Below are positions 28,953 through 37,567 of a stretch of 49,486 nucleotides of DNA, piece after piece (position 1 is the stretch's first letter; every line of letters begins with the position of its first letter). The translations under genes were made by a program, and so were the position numbers. The notes beneath the pieces were generated by a model, which saw nothing but the letters and a program-made list of their open reading frames with translations, made no database searches and was not told where the DNA came from. Origin of the DNA: Corynebacterium sp. HMSC29G08 (GTDB lineage Bacteria > Actinomycetota > Actinomycetes > Mycobacteriales > Mycobacteriaceae); NCBI RefSeq assembly GCF_001806875.1, contig NZ_KV786235.1:1-49486 (forward strand). Direction: 5' to 3'.

Positions 28953-31489
28953 GTCGATGCTCCATTTGGGTTAGTGGTGGTTGAGGGCTTGCTTCTTGTC
29001 TCCTCGCTTTTGTGCGGCGGCGCCAACCCCCTCCTCCGCCTTCTTGCACCCATGCCGATTAAGGCGAACAGGGCGAAGAGGACGAACGCGCCAAGGACTA
29101 TCACCCAGCCACTTAAGGCCAAAGACGGGGTGCGCACCGCAATGTCCACGGGCTGCGAGATCGCCTGGCCCTGCTTGCCGGCCAGGAACAGCTGCAGCGT
29201 GGTGTCGCGGGAGTTTTGCGGTAGGTCTGCCGTCATGGTGACGGTGACGGAGCCGCGAGCGGGGATGCGGAATGTCTCCGGCACGTTGAGTTGTGCGCCC
29301 TCGGCGGAGACGTAGCCGATGGTGGTGTCCACTGGCAGCGGCATGCCGTTTTGGGCGACGATGAGCAGCGGGCTCGATGGAGAAGTCCGCGTGTACACGT
29401 TGCCCGGCGGGATCAGCGTGACGGCGGCGCGCAGGGTGCTGAGTTCAGCGCGTGAGGCGGTGAGGCGGTTAGTAGTCACTGCAGCGGCATCGGCGTAGCC
29501 GCCGATGGAGCGCCTGCCTGTAGGTGCGAATGCGGTGAGGATGTCGCGGCGCAGCGGGAGGGTAAAGCCGTAGCGGGTCAGTGCGATCGAGCTGTCGGAG
29601 GACAACAACGTGGACAGGTCATTGATAAACCGGGCCTGTTGGGTGGCGCTTAAGATTTCGGCGTCGGAGTAGATAGCCGCGTCGCTGTAACGCAAAGGCG
29701 TAGCGTCCGGCGCCACGTTCGTGCCTAGCACAAGCTGTGCAAGTCCCTCGGGGCGGGAGAAGCCCTCGGCGGTCAGATAAGCGATGGAGCCGAGCAGTGC
29801 GGCGGCGGAGTCAGCGTCCCAACTTGCCGGCGGGTTAAGCAGCACGTTGTTGGTGTTCGGCTCAGGTTCGGGCGTTTCGGGCTCGAGCGTTTCGGGTGCG
29901 GGCACCATGGCCTGGCTTGCAGCCAGTTGGATCGCGGCAACGGCGTTGATGTCGCGCGCAAGCTTGGAGTCCTTGGCGTAGTTAAAGCGGTACGCCGGGT
30001 TGGAGTAGGCCATGGTGGACGGCGTCTGCCCCATCTGGGCGAGCGTGGCGTTGAGTGCGGCGGAGTAGTCTAGGCTGGCTACGCCGGGAGCGAGCCATGA
30101 GCCGCTGGTGTCCGGCACTGAAGTCTCCGATCCTGCCGTGAGCACGCGCACTGGCACGGTCGGCTCGGGCGCCGCGGCCCAGTCAGGCGCGGCCTGCTCC
30201 TGGCGTTCGAGGGCGCTTTTTACACCACCGTTGACTTCCTCCGTTGCGGCCTGCACGGCGCTTTCCCACGCGCCGCTTAATCCCTCGTCCTTGATGTGGG
30301 AACGGGCGTGGTCCGCCCAGCCAAGCGCCGGCGCTACATCTTCTGCCACGTAGCCCGCAGCAGGCACCACAGTGTTGAGCACACCGGCGTGGCCAAGGAT
30401 GCGCTCTAGGGTGAATGGGCCACGTTCGATGGCTTCGCGCATCAGCCAGGGGTCGCCCGTTTGGGCAACTGCGTTGAGGTCGGTGTTCGCCCACGGTAGG
30501 GCTACAGTGCAGCCGCTGTCGGAAATCTGGCGCATTTTGTCTAGCCACGCTTTGGCGTCCTCGGAGCCAATGCCCGGCAGTCCGAGTTCAGTCGTCTCCT
30601 CGCTTCCCCAAGAATCGCGCAGTCGCTTCGGCTCCTCCACCACTGGTGGGCGTTTAGGGGACACGGTGTAGCCGCGGCTCATACGGTCCACGGTGTCAAT
30701 CAGGGCTGGGTCGATGGCGGCGCACACGGCGTTCGACACGTCCTCGCCGGTGTCGCGGTCAGCGATAGCGTCAAGGTAGTTCTCCGCAAGCTCGTCTAAA
30801 CGTCCACCCGGGGCGAGCTGGTGTGCCAGTTGCTCGGAGGCCAGGATCAGCGGCGGGTCCATCGGTGCGTCACCGGTTTCGCCCGGCAGGATGTCCACCT
30901 CCGCGGAGATTGGGTAGATCGCGGTGATCCCGCCTGGGGCCATCGCGTCGGGAGCTGGGCCGCGCGTGTTTAGGTGGAAGCGCTCAGTATCTAAGGTCGT
31001 GCCGTCGGCGTCGGTCAGCTGCAACATGACCGGGTAGGCGCCCACCCAATCCATGGGCAGCTCCACGTCAAACTCCACGTCGGTGCTGTCGCCCGGCTGT
31101 AGGGACTCCGACACGTCGATGCGTTGGCCAACCTTGCTGTACTCCCCCACTTGCGCCACGGTTGCCACGCGTTGGTCGGCCACGGAACCGGTTACCGGTC
31201 CGCGTCGCGACGTCACGCTTAAGCCCTCAAGGACCCCATCCGAGTGGTTGGTTACGCGAAGTTTCACGTGAAACATTGCGGGGTTGGCGGCTGGGGTGGA
31301 CAACGGGGCGTCGATAAGCAAAAGCTCCCCTCGCAACCCATCGGAAGGGCGAACGGCCGGATTTGCCCAGGTGGAAGCGACAGACGGGTGGTCCGGATCG
31401 GTAGGCACCGGAATTGCCGCGGCAGGCTGAACGCCCACGGAAGCGAGCAACATGGCGCACGTAGCGGCCGCGAGCCGCGGGCGAATCAT
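28949..31489 (-). CDS. Large exported membrane-anchored protein, DUF6049 type
   Basis: This encodes 846 residues. Residues 1-25 are a signal peptide ([19 protein letters not shown]). A large exported region follows with a beta-sandwich-like start (about 45-165) and a long middle part. Near residues 803-825 there is one membrane helix ([21 protein letters not shown]), then a short basic cytoplasmic tail. It is the counterpart of the mycobacterial protein between mutT4 and mviN, a family of unknown function that I believe is DUF6049. ATGA overlaps with both neighbours show a nudix-DUF6049-murJ operon, so a role in cell-wall export is inferred. A parS site and an iterated-word copy lie near its 5' end. 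Confidence 0.88.
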   Translation of the reverse strand: MIRPRLAAATCAMLLASVGVQPAAAIPVPTDPDHPSVASTWANPAVRPSDGLRGELLLIDAPLSTPAANPAMFHVKLRVTNHSDGVLEGLSVTSRRGPVTGSVADQRVATVAQVGEYSKVGQRIDVSESLQPGDSTDVEFDVELPMDWVGAYPVMLQLTDADGTTLDTERFHLNTRGPAPDAMAPGGITAIYPISAEVDILPGETGDAPMDPPLILASEQLAHQLAPGGRLDELAENYLDAIADRDTGEDVSNAVCAAIDPALIDTVDRMSRGYTVSPKRPPVVEEPKRLRDSWGSEETTELGLPGIGSEDAKAWLDKMRQISDSGCTVALPWANTDLNAVAQTGDPWLMREAIERGPFTLERILGHAGVLNTVVPAAGYVAEDVAPALGWADHARSHIKDEGLSGAWESAVQAATEEVNGGVKSALERQEQAAPDWAAAPEPTVPVRVLTAGSETSVPDTSGSWLAPGVASLDYSAALNATLAQMGQTPSTMAYSNPAYRFNYAKDSKLARDINAVAAIQLAASQAMVPAPETLEPETPEPEPNTNNVLLNPPASWDADSAAALLGSIAYLTAEGFSRPEGLAQLVLGTNVAPDATPLRYSDAAIYSDAEILSATQQARFINDLSTLLSSDSSIALTRYGFTLPLRRDILTAFAPTGRRSIGGYADAAAVTTNRLTASRAELSTLRAAVTLIPPGNVYTRTSPSSPLLIVAQNGMPLPVDTTIGYVSAEGAQLNVPETFRIPARGSVTVTMTADLPQNSRDTTLQLFLAGKQGQAISQPVDIAVRTPSLALSGWVIVLGAFVLFALFALIGMGARRRRRGLAPPHKSEETRSKPSTTTNPNGAST
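31260..31275. promoter_or_regulatory. parS: parS site 1 (one mismatch)
   Basis: AGTTTCACGTGAAACA matches the 16-base parS consensus except at the first base. It lies inside the DUF6049 gene and is followed by TTGCGGGG, as at the site at 42693. Confidence 0.9.
31307..31320 (+). repeat. Iterated motif copy 6 (exact)
   Basis: GGCGTCGATAAGCA lies in the DUF6049 gene, read on the minus strand as L-L-I-D-A-P. Its flanks, GGGGTGGACAACG and AAAGCTCCCCTCGC, resemble those of copy 12 at 47312. It lies 31 bases from parS site 1. Confidence 0.85.
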
Positions 31490-32382
31490 TGCGGAGCGGC
31501 CCTTCCGGAGCTGTGCTCGTTGCGGTGCTCGTTCCGGTGTTCCTTTCGCGCCAGATCGGGCATACGATTCACCGCGATGCGGGCCAACTTGCGCTCATCC
31601 GCATACGCCAGGCGCTCGATGAGCTCGCTCATTGGCACCCAAGTGACCTCGGTGACCTCCGGGTCCTCATCATTGAGGTCTCCGTCCACGTAGCGCAGCA
31701 AGTTGTGGTGCACGGTCTTGTGAATGCGCACGCCATCCGAGACAAACCAGTAATCAATGGTGCCAAGCGTGTCAAAGGCTTCACCGTAAATACCGGTCTC
31801 CTCCCAGACTTCACGCTCCGCGGTTGTCCACTGGTGCTCATTGTCCTCAACGTGGCCCTTAGGCATGGACCACAACAGGCGGCCACGACGATCCAGGCGA
31901 CCAATCAACGCGGCGTAGATCTTGCTCAGATCCACATTGCCGCCGGCATCCACCGCCTCCGCCATGCCGGAGACCACCAGACCGCCCGCGGAGGTCTCGT
32001 CGCGCGTTGGAATCGAAGAGTCATAGCGGTCCTGATACTGCGGGCGCCTGCGCTGATCCACGCTTGAACGACGCCTCCCGCCTCGATTGTTCCGGTTGCG
32101 GGCGCTGTTGCGGTTGTGGCCTTTATTATTCTGTCCTCCACGGCGGCGTTTGCGCTGCGGGTTGTTCGGCTTGCTGTTCTCGGAGTTGTCGCGAGAGCCC
32201 TCAGCAGTTTTCTCTTGCCGCTTGCTACTATGCTGGCCACCTTTTTGACCACCCCGACCTGCGTGTTGTGAGCGGCCCTTGCCCCGGCCGCGACGACGCC
32301 GACGCTTCGGCTCCCCTTGGGACGCATCCCGAGGGGCTGAAGCGTCGGTTTTGGATTGCCGCGCGCGGGTGTTGTCAGTCAT
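31486..32382 (-). CDS. Nudix hydrolase with Arg/Gly-rich N-terminal extension
   Basis: This encodes 298 residues. About 115 N-terminal residues are low-complexity and very basic ([20 protein letters not shown] runs) and probably disordered and nucleic-acid-binding. The Nudix domain follows with a complete box: G-x5-E-x7-REVWEETGI starting at GHVEDNE. It corresponds in position to mycobacterial mutT4, next to and divergent from the cca/pcnB gene. The substrate is probably a nucleoside polyphosphate or related compound but cannot be fixed from sequence. The C-terminus carries [11 protein letters not shown], a small internal repeat. Confidence 0.9.
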   Translation of the reverse strand: MTDNTRARQSKTDASAPRDASQGEPKRRRRRGRGKGRSQHAGRGGQKGGQHSSKRQEKTAEGSRDNSENSKPNNPQRKRRRGGQNNKGHNRNSARNRNNRGGRRRSSVDQRRRPQYQDRYDSSIPTRDETSAGGLVVSGMAEAVDAGGNVDLSKIYAALIGRLDRRGRLLWSMPKGHVEDNEHQWTTAEREVWEETGIYGEAFDTLGTIDYWFVSDGVRIHKTVHHNLLRYVDGDLNDEDPEVTEVTWVPMSELIERLAYADERKLARIAVNRMPDLARKEHRNEHRNEHSSGRAAPQ

Positions 32383-32446
32383 TCGCCTTATCGTATCTGG
32401 TATTGCGGGTTACGCGGGTATCGTGTCACGGGTGAGTGTTTTTGAC

Positions 32447-33913
32447 ATGCCCGATGCGCAAGACCCCAACGCCGTGGCGGTGCTGATGGGGCGGTTGCAG
32501 TCTGGGGTGCAGGAGCACGCCGAGATTTTGCAGCCGCTTGCCGCTGCTTTCGCCGAACGCGGCGAGTCCTTATATCTCGTTGGTGGCCCGGTGCGTGATG
32601 CCATGCTGGGGAAAACCGGCAATGACCTGGACTTTACTACCTCCGCACGTCCCGAGGTGATCAAGGAGATCCTTGAGGTGTGGGGTGAGAAGACGTGGGA
32701 TACGGGTATTGAGTTTGGCACGGTGAGCACGGTCAAGCGCGGAGTGCAGGTGGAGATCACCACCTTCCGCGCAGACCTCTATGACGGGGTGAGCCGCAAC
32801 CCGGAGGTCACGTTCGGCGACACGATCGAGGGTGATCTGGTTCGCCGCGACTTCGCCTGCAATGCAATGGCAGTGGAGCTTTTGCTTGTCGACGGCATCC
32901 TGACCCCCCAATTCCACGATCCCTGCAGCGGCCTTGAGGATGTGTTGGCACGGAAGTTGGATACGCCGCAGGCACCGGAAGTGTCCTTTAGGGACGACCC
33001 GCTGCGCATGCTGCGGGCTGCACGTTTTGTGTCCCAGCTTGGCTTTGAGGTGGCGCCGCGCGTGTTTGACGCAATGCGCGACATGGCCGGTGAGATTGAG
33101 CGCATCACGGTGGAGCGTATCCAGGCGGAGCTGAACAAGCTGATGGCGGGTGCGGCTCCGTGGGAGGGCGTGGATCTGCTGGTGCAGACCGGACTTGCTG
33201 GCTACGTGCTGCCGGAGGTGCCGGCGCTGCAGTTGGAGCAGGACGAGCACATGCAGCACAAGGATGTGTACCGCCACTCGCTGACGGTGCTGCGCCAGGC
33301 GGTTGAGCTTGAGGACCCGGAGGAAGAGCCAGACCTGAAGCTGCGCTGGGCGGCGCTTTTGCATGACATTGGCAAGCCGGATACGCGCGCGGTGAAAGAA
33401 GGCGGCGGCGTGAGCTTTCACCACCACGAGGTGGTTGGTGCGAAGCTGGCGCGTAAGCGTCTGCGTGCGTTGAAGTACCCGAAGCACATGATCGAAGACA
33501 TCGGTCAGCTGGTGTATCTGCACATGCGCTTCTACGGGTTTGGTGAGGGCCAGTGGACGGATTCGGCTGTACGCCGTTACGTCACCGACGCCGGTGAGCT
33601 GCTGCCCCGCCTGAACAAGCTGGTGCGCGCGGACTGCACCACGCGCAACCCGCGGAAGGCCGCGCGCCTGCAGCGCAACTACAACAATTTGGAGGAGCGG
33701 ATTGCGGAGCTGGCCGCCAAGGAGGACCTAGCGCGTGTGCGCCCGGACCTGGACGGCAACCAGATCATGCAGATCCTGGATCTGAAGCCCGGCCCGGACG
33801 TTGGCCGCGCCTGGAAGTTTATGAAGGAGCTGCGCCTGGAGCGCGGCGAGCTTGAACACGATGAAGCGGTTGCCGCGCTCAAGGCGTGGTGGGAGGAGCA
33901 GCAGCGTGCCTGA
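32447..33913 (+). CDS. cca: CCA-adding tRNA nucleotidyltransferase
   Basis: This encodes 488 residues from the ATG at 32447. GTG codons at 32423 and 32432 are alternatives and no clear ribosome site decides. The nucleotidyltransferase core shows LYLVGGPVRDAMLGKTGNDLDF with the catalytic Asp pair, then RRDFACNAMAVE and the nucleotide-recognition DDPLRMLRAARF. An HD domain follows (DIGKPDTR). It builds or repairs the tRNA 3' CCA end. The gene is divergent from the Nudix gene across 64 bases that must hold both promoters, and its end overlaps the YqgE gene by eight bases. Confidence 0.94.
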   Translation: MPDAQDPNAVAVLMGRLQSGVQEHAEILQPLAAAFAERGESLYLVGGPVRDAMLGKTGNDLDFTTSARPEVIKEILEVWGEKTWDTGIEFGTVSTVKRGVQVEITTFRADLYDGVSRNPEVTFGDTIEGDLVRRDFACNAMAVELLLVDGILTPQFHDPCSGLEDVLARKLDTPQAPEVSFRDDPLRMLRAARFVSQLGFEVAPRVFDAMRDMAGEIERITVERIQAELNKLMAGAAPWEGVDLLVQTGLAGYVLPEVPALQLEQDEHMQHKDVYRHSLTVLRQAVELEDPEEEPDLKLRWAALLHDIGKPDTRAVKEGGGVSFHHHEVVGAKLARKRLRALKYPKHMIEDIGQLVYLHMRFYGFGEGQWTDSAVRRYVTDAGELLPRLNKLVRADCTTRNPRKAARLQRNYNNLEERIAELAAKEDLARVRPDLDGNQIMQILDLKPGPDVGRAWKFMKELRLERGELEHDEAVAALKAWWEEQQRA

Positions 33914-34514
33914 GTACTTCTACGCAGACCGCTTGTTCAACGCGTTGGAGCGTGAACAGCCAGTACCCGGCATGTTGCTGGTTGCCGCACCTGGCATGTA
34001 TTCGCCGGAGTTCGCGCGCACCGTCGTGCTGGTTTTGGAGCATGAGGTGGATGGCACCGTGGGCATCATCCTGAACCGTCGCAGTGACACAGCGTTGTTT
34101 AACGTGGTGCCTGCCTGGGCGGATCTCGCGGCTTCTCCGCAGGCGCTCTACATCGGCGGTCCGGTTATGCCGCAGGCTGCCGTGGCGGTTGGCGTGACCA
34201 AGAACGGCGTGGATATTGAAAACGCGCCGCACTACACGCGTCTGGCCAACAAGTTGGTGCACATTGATCTTGGTGCTGACCCGTCGCTGCTTGCCAATGA
34301 CCTTGAGGGCATCCGCGTGTTCGCCGGTTACGCCGGATGGGATACGGGCCAGTTGGAGGAGGAGATCGAGTACGGTGATTGGTTCATCGCGCCTGCGTTG
34401 CCAGGTGACGTGGTTGCGCCGGCGAGGGCGGATTTGTGGGGTGACGTGATGCGTCGGCAAGCAATGCCATTGCCCTTGTTCGCAACCTTCCCGACCCACC
34501 TCGAAGACAACTAA
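33906..34514 (+). CDS. YqgE/AlgH family protein
   Basis: This encodes 202 residues from a GTG at 33906 with GGAGGAG eight bases upstream. The upstream in-frame extension lies inside cca and is rejected. Family features are GMLLVAAPGMYSPEFARTVVLVLEH, VDGTVGIILNRRSD, YIGGPVMPQA and VFAGYAGWDTGQLEEEI. The biochemical role of this family is not established. The eight-base overlap with cca implies coupled translation. Confidence 0.92.
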   Translation: MPEYFYADRLFNALEREQPVPGMLLVAAPGMYSPEFARTVVLVLEHEVDGTVGIILNRRSDTALFNVVPAWADLAASPQALYIGGPVMPQAAVAVGVTKNGVDIENAPHYTRLANKLVHIDLGADPSLLANDLEGIRVFAGYAGWDTGQLEEEIEYGDWFIAPALPGDVVAPARADLWGDVMRRQAMPLPLFATFPTHLEDN

Positions 34515-34518
34515 ATTT

Positions 34519-35229
34519 ATGGTTTCACGTGAAACATCCGCGGAGATCCGCAAGGGTGTTAAGGACATTTGGCTGGTTGGCCTCGGCCTGATCCCGCTTG
34601 GCCTGGCGTTTGGCGTGCTGATGACGCAAACGGGTTTCGCCTGGTGGTGGACCCCGATTTTCTCCTTTGTCATCTACGCGGGCTCGATGGAGTTCGTGGC
34701 GCTAAACATGGTGCTCACCGGTGTTGGCCCGGCCTCGGCGGCACTGACCGGTTTCATGGTGAACTTTCGCCACATTTTCTACGGTCTGACCTACCCGCTG
34801 GAGAAGGCCCGCTCCCCCATCGGCCGGCTGTACGGCACGTACGCACTGACTGATGAGTCCTACGCGGTCGTCTCCGCGCTGCCGAAAGACACGAAGCTGA
34901 GCGGGCCTCGTGTGCTCACCATTCAGATTGCGGCGCAGGCGTTCTGGGTCGGCTCCGGCATTGTCGGTGCGCTTGCGGGCGCGCTGATTCCGCCGGATCT
35001 TCAGGGTCTGGATTTCGCGCTGACCGCACTGTTTATCGTGCTGGCGTATGAGGCGTTCCAGTCCACGCGTGACATCGGCGCGGTGGCCATCGCACTGATC
35101 TTTGGCCTTGTCGCCTGGCTGATCGCTCCCGGCCAGATGTTGATCGTTGCCCTGACCGCCCTGTTCGTCCTCATGCTGGTGCGCTTTTGGCGCCCGCGTC
35201 TGGACGCCAAACTGACCCACACAATCTAA
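34519..35229 (+). CDS. brnF: Branched-chain amino acid exporter large subunit (AzlC/BrnF)
   Basis: This encodes 236 residues with about seven membrane helices (IWLVGLGLIPLGLAFGVLM, IYAGSMEFVAL, GFMVNFRHIFYGLTYP). BrnFE of Corynebacterium glutamicum exports isoleucine, leucine, valine and methionine, and this pair matches AzlC/AzlD in size and order. The first residues after Met, VSRETS, are encoded by a parS site, so the start region is shared with a ParB-binding sequence. There is no strong ribosome site. The stop overlaps the brnE ATG (TAATG). Confidence 0.9.
   Translation: MVSRETSAEIRKGVKDIWLVGLGLIPLGLAFGVLMTQTGFAWWWTPIFSFVIYAGSMEFVALNMVLTGVGPASAALTGFMVNFRHIFYGLTYPLEKARSPIGRLYGTYALTDESYAVVSALPKDTKLSGPRVLTIQIAAQAFWVGSGIVGALAGALIPPDLQGLDFALTALFIVLAYEAFQSTRDIGAVAIALIFGLVAWLIAPGQMLIVALTALFVLMLVRFWRPRLDAKLTHTI
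34521..34536. promoter_or_regulatory. parS: parS site 2 (one mismatch)
   Basis: GGTTTCACGTGAAACA overlaps the last base of the brnF start codon. The palindrome core is intact and only the first base differs from consensus. Confidence 0.9.
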
Positions 35230-35567
35230 TGGGCCTTCCTACTGGTGTAACCCTGGCCATGGTATGGGCCGTGCTGCTGCCCGTGGCTGTTGTCACGATC
35301 GCTCTGCGCGCCGCTCCCTTCCTTTTCCGACGCCTCCTGCGCGGTAGCCCCCTCCTGGAGTTCCTCGGCGTGATCATGCCCGTCAGCGTGATGACCGTAC
35401 TCGTTGTCTACTCCATCGCCGGAGCCACCGATGCGCCCGGCGGCGTCGTGGCCACCCTCATCGCCGCAGCGGTCACCCTGGGGCTTCATGCTTATCGACG
35501 CTCCCTCGCCCTCTCCATCCTCACCGGCACCCTGCTTTACGTGGTGTTAGTGAACTGGGTTTTCTAA
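35229..35567 (+). CDS. brnE: Branched-chain amino acid exporter small subunit (AzlD/BrnE)
   Basis: This encodes 112 residues with four likely membrane helices (AMVWAVLLPVAVVTIALRA, FLGVIMPVSVMTVLVVYS, VVATLIAAAVTLGLHAY, LSILTGTLLYVVLVNWVF). The ATG overlaps the brnF stop by one base. It works with BrnF as a two-subunit exporter. An iterated-word copy at 35489 codes the loop H-A-Y-R-R-S. Confidence 0.9.
   Translation: MGLPTGVTLAMVWAVLLPVAVVTIALRAAPFLFRRLLRGSPLLEFLGVIMPVSVMTVLVVYSIAGATDAPGGVVATLIAAAVTLGLHAYRRSLALSILTGTLLYVVLVNWVF
35489..35502 (-). repeat. Iterated motif copy 7 (exact 12-mer)
   Basis: TGCTTATCGACGCT on the plus strand, inside brnE. The flanks GGGGCTTCA and CCCTCGCCC can pair weakly around it. 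Confidence 0.8.
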
Positions 35568-35633
35568 CTGAGTGTTTTAGCTGAGTGCTGAATGTATCGC
35601 TTACGCAGCGGTGGCATTATCAAGGAGAGGAGT

Positions 35634-35798
35634 CTGAAGAGCTACGGCACCGGTATCGTTGCGCTCTTGCTTGCTCTGGTTGGCGGTGGCGCATTCGCAG
35701 CCGAAGCAGGGGCTGATCCCGGGCGTTCCGCTTTAACCGGCGTACTGGTGTCACCCGCCCATGTCCCTAGCGGATGTAGGCGGGTTCTTGCTGCCTAA
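35634..35798 (+). pseudogene. Probable decayed small exported protein gene
   Basis: A strong ribosome site, AAGGAGAGGAG (35622-35632), is followed by CTG rather than ATG, then a good signal peptide (KSYGTGIVALLLALVGGGAFAAEAGA) and a short tail to a TAA at 35796. The layout matches the neighbouring exported proteins at 35934 and 36502, but the body and membrane helix are missing and a terminator-like hairpin lies inside. I read it as a start-codon mutant, truncated relic. Translation from CTG or from an ATG at 35592 cannot be excluded. Confidence 0.45.
35753..35789 (+). terminator. Hairpin, possible terminator of the brnFE region
   Basis: ACCCGCC (35753-35759) pairs with GGCGGGT (35779-35785), followed by TCTTGCT. 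This is a moderate stem without a pure T-run. The following 35799-35933 is AT-rich and contains TATAAATT near 35887, a possible promoter element for the next gene. Confidence 0.45.
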
Positions 35799-35933
35799 AT
35801 GTGTGTAGACATACTGCGGCGACGAGGGTGTTGGGGGTAATTCATGTGTAGCCTTTCGCCTTATTTCTCAGTGCGTTTGGGAAACGTATAAATTAATGCG
35901 TAAGTAAACACTCAGACTGCTAGGAGCATGCAC

Positions 35934-36335
35934 ATGAAGCGTTATATTGCGATGTCCCTTATCGCGGCAACTGCGTTGACGTTGAACCCACAAGCCGCAT
36001 ACGCAAGCAAGGGACCAAAGTCTTCGTCTGAGGTCACTAACAATCAGGTGAGATCCCACAAGTTCAGGAAAGAAAGCACCGAGAGGTGGACACCCGGTTC
36101 AGGTATCTCCGGACCCTACAAGAAGTCCTCCGAGAACGAGGACCTGGCGGGCATCATGCCGGACGAGTTTCACTGGACCTTTAAGAATGACGCGTTTAAC
36201 AACTATCGGATCGGCACGACGTGGGATCTAATGATTGGGCTTGGCATCACGGCCGGCGTGCTGGTGTTGCTTGGTAGCGCGTTGACGTGGGCTGGAGCCG
36301 AAGGCATCCTCCCGATCATCCAGTTGACCTTCTAA
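35934..36335 (+). CDS. Small exported membrane-anchored protein
   Basis: This encodes 133 residues. The ATG at 35934 is seven bases past AGGAG and is preferred to the ATG at 35928, which nearly abuts it. It has a signal peptide (MKRYIAMSLIAATALTLNPQAAYA), a basic/polar middle, then a helix near residues 100-120 (MIGLGITAGVLVLLGSALTW) and an end ILPIIQLTF. The G-x-G-I-T entry to the helix and the final Phe are shared with the 36502 protein. The family is unknown to me. An envelope location is inferred. Confidence 0.75.
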   Translation: MKRYIAMSLIAATALTLNPQAAYASKGPKSSSEVTNNQVRSHKFRKESTERWTPGSGISGPYKKSSENEDLAGIMPDEFHWTFKNDAFNNYRIGTTWDLMIGLGITAGVLVLLGSALTWAGAEGILPIIQLTF

Positions 36336-36501
36336 CCTTGTAAGCCACTAAAGAAACTTCTGCCGTTATTCATTATGAAAAAAACTTTTCGCGTATAGTA
36401 ACGCCAGCGGAATGTGTTTCGATATACGAAATAGCTTGCCTGGGAGAACCACTTCTATGGCAGCCGCCAAGAATATATCCCTGTGATGAAAGGACCTTCA
36501 C
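36336..36501 (+). promoter_or_regulatory. AT-rich promoter region of the 36502 gene with a palindrome
   Basis: This AT-rich gap contains GCGTATAGTAACG (TATAGT near 36394, possible -10) and a perfect palindrome, TTTCG-ATATA-CGAAA, at 36417-36431 that could bind a dimeric regulator. GAAAGGA at 36488-36494 is the ribosome site for the ATG at 36502. Confidence 0.4.
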
Positions 36502-36954
36502 ATGAAGCGCTTCACCACCGCAGCCGTTGCTGCAGCTACCGCCCTGTCCCTCGTTGCTACCCCGGCTTTCGCTGAGGAGGCTCAGCCCAAGGAGCAGAGC
36601 TCCTCCCAGCAGAGCTCCTCCAAGGAGGGCGACAACAAGGACGGCTCCTCCAAGGACGGTAACAAGAAGAAGTCTTCCGAGATTGAGGAAGAAGAAGCTC
36701 TGAACTACGCCAAGAACAACAAGGACAAGGCAACCGGCCTGGCCAAGAGCGCTCTTGCTAAGGAAGGCGCTGAGGAGCAGAACAAGGCTCTGAAGCCGCT
36801 GATCTCCTCCCTGAAGTCCGACAAGGCTAATGAATGGGAGCCGGGCAAGACGGCCAACATCCTGCTGGGCACCGGCATCACCGCCGCTCTGCTGGCTCTG
36901 ATCGCATTCGTTGCACAGTCCGGCATGGTTCCGGGCCTGCAGCTGCCGTTCTAA
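36502..36954 (+). CDS. Small exported Ser/Lys/Glu-rich membrane-anchored protein
   Basis: This encodes 150 residues. The signal peptide is MKRFTTAAVAAATALSLVATPAFA, cleaved before EEAQ. Residues about 25-65 are Ser/Gln/Lys-rich low complexity (SSSQQSSSKEGDNK). A charged helical stretch follows, then one membrane helix (ILLGTGITAALLALIAFVAQSG) and the tail MVPGLQLPF. There is no catalytic motif. Codon use is strongly biased to preferred codons (AAG, CTG, GCT, TCC), which suggests high expression. The end of the sequence is mirrored by a relic at 37087-37143, so the locus has undergone tandem duplication. Confidence 0.8.
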   Translation: MKRFTTAAVAAATALSLVATPAFAEEAQPKEQSSSQQSSSKEGDNKDGSSKDGNKKKSSEIEEEEALNYAKNNKDKATGLAKSALAKEGAEEQNKALKPLISSLKSDKANEWEPGKTANILLGTGITAALLALIAFVAQSGMVPGLQLPF

Positions 36955-36994
36955 TCCGGCACTAGCCCAACGCTAGCCTTAGGGCAAGCATTTC

Positions 36995-37032
36995 GCAGCC
37001 GCCTCGCCAAGCGCGACGTGGCTGCTTTATTT
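36995..37032 (+). terminator. Terminator after the 36502 gene
   Basis: GCAGCC (36995-37000) pairs with GGCTGC (37020-37025), followed by TTTATTTA. The loop can form extra pairs. Confidence 0.65.
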
Positions 37033-37086
37033 ATGCCTGCAGAGGCCCCTAGGCCGCTACCCCACCACCAGCCGGGAGGTATCCGG

Positions 37087-37143
37087 TTGCTGGAATCCTT
37101 CGCCAACTCCGGCGGCATCCCAGGCATGAAGCTGCCGTTCTAA
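37087..37143 (+). pseudogene. 3' relic (or micro-ORF) related to the 36502 protein
   Basis: The frame ending at TAA 37141-37143 reads LESFANSGGIPGMKLPF, closely matching AFVAQSGMVPGLQLPF at the end of the 36502 protein. The rest of that gene is absent. GGGAGG at 37074-37079 lies seven bases before a TTG at 37087, so an 18-residue peptide could in principle be made. A decayed tandem copy is the simpler reading. Confidence 0.5.
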
Positions 37144-37182
37144 GCGCAGAGACTAGAGCGCATAACTTCCCCTCTACGTAGG

Positions 37183-37215
37183 AAATCCCACTCCAGCTGG
37201 GCTGGGGTGGGATTT
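37183..37215. terminator. Twelve-base stem between the relic and the 37252 gene
   Basis: AAATCCCACTCC (37183-37194) pairs with GGGGTGGGATTT (37204-37215) with one G-T pair. It may serve transcripts from either side. A variant of the iterated word starts at the next base. Confidence 0.5.
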
Positions 37216-37229
37216 GGCGTCGGTAAGCA
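37216..37229 (+). repeat. Iterated motif copy 8 (one mismatch), intergenic
   Basis: GGCGTCGGTAAGCA. It is the only copy clearly outside a gene, followed by AGAAGCCCT as at the dciA and trpCF copies. Confidence 0.65.
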
Positions 37230-37251
37230 AGAAGCCCTTAAGCAAGAAGCC

Positions 37252-37566
37252 CTAATGCGGGAACTTGGCGGCGGCCTCTTCCCACAGGCCTTCGAACTCC
37301 TCCGGCGTGAGGCGTGTGGCGCGGATGCCTTCGAGCTGGCTGTAGAGGTCTGGGTGCGGGACCACGTCGAGTGGCTGGTTAGCCTGGCCGATGACACGGC
37401 CGTCGATGAAGATGCCGGTGATGGTTTCCGCCGGGTCGAGCTCAATCATGCGGAGCATCGCGCATTCGGACGCGCTTCGCTCTTCAAGCTCCGCGATGTT
37501 GAGCAGCTCGCCGCCGAGCTCCGGGACGGTGTAATGGATACGCACGTAATGTTTCACGTGAAACAC
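37252..37566 (-). CDS. Small conserved protein of unknown function
   Basis: This encodes 104 residues from a GTG at 37566, or 97 from a GTG at 37545. The first codons (MFHVKH) are the parS sequence itself, so the later start may be the real one. The body is a mixed alpha/beta soluble protein: RIHYTVPELGGELLN, then LRMIELDPAETITGIFIDG and LTPEEFEGLWEEA near the end. It faintly resembles small proteins I associate with DUF6881, unverified. The gene begins within two bases of the end of the transporter gene at 37568 and is probably cotranscribed with it. Confidence 0.65.
   Translation of the reverse strand: MFHVKHYVRIHYTVPELGGELLNIAELEERSASECAMLRMIELDPAETITGIFIDGRVIGQANQPLDVVPHPDLYSQLEGIRATRLTPEEFEGLWEEAAAKFPH
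37550..37565. promoter_or_regulatory. parS: parS site 3 (perfect)
   Basis: TGTTTCACGTGAAACA, exact consensus, at the junction between the 37568 transporter gene and the 37252 gene. Confidence 0.95.
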
Positions 37567-37567
37567 T

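Noticed and set aside
32279..32446. Upstream extension of cca
   Set aside because: It is the shadow of the Nudix gene's Arg-rich 5' end and contains nothing like the enzyme.
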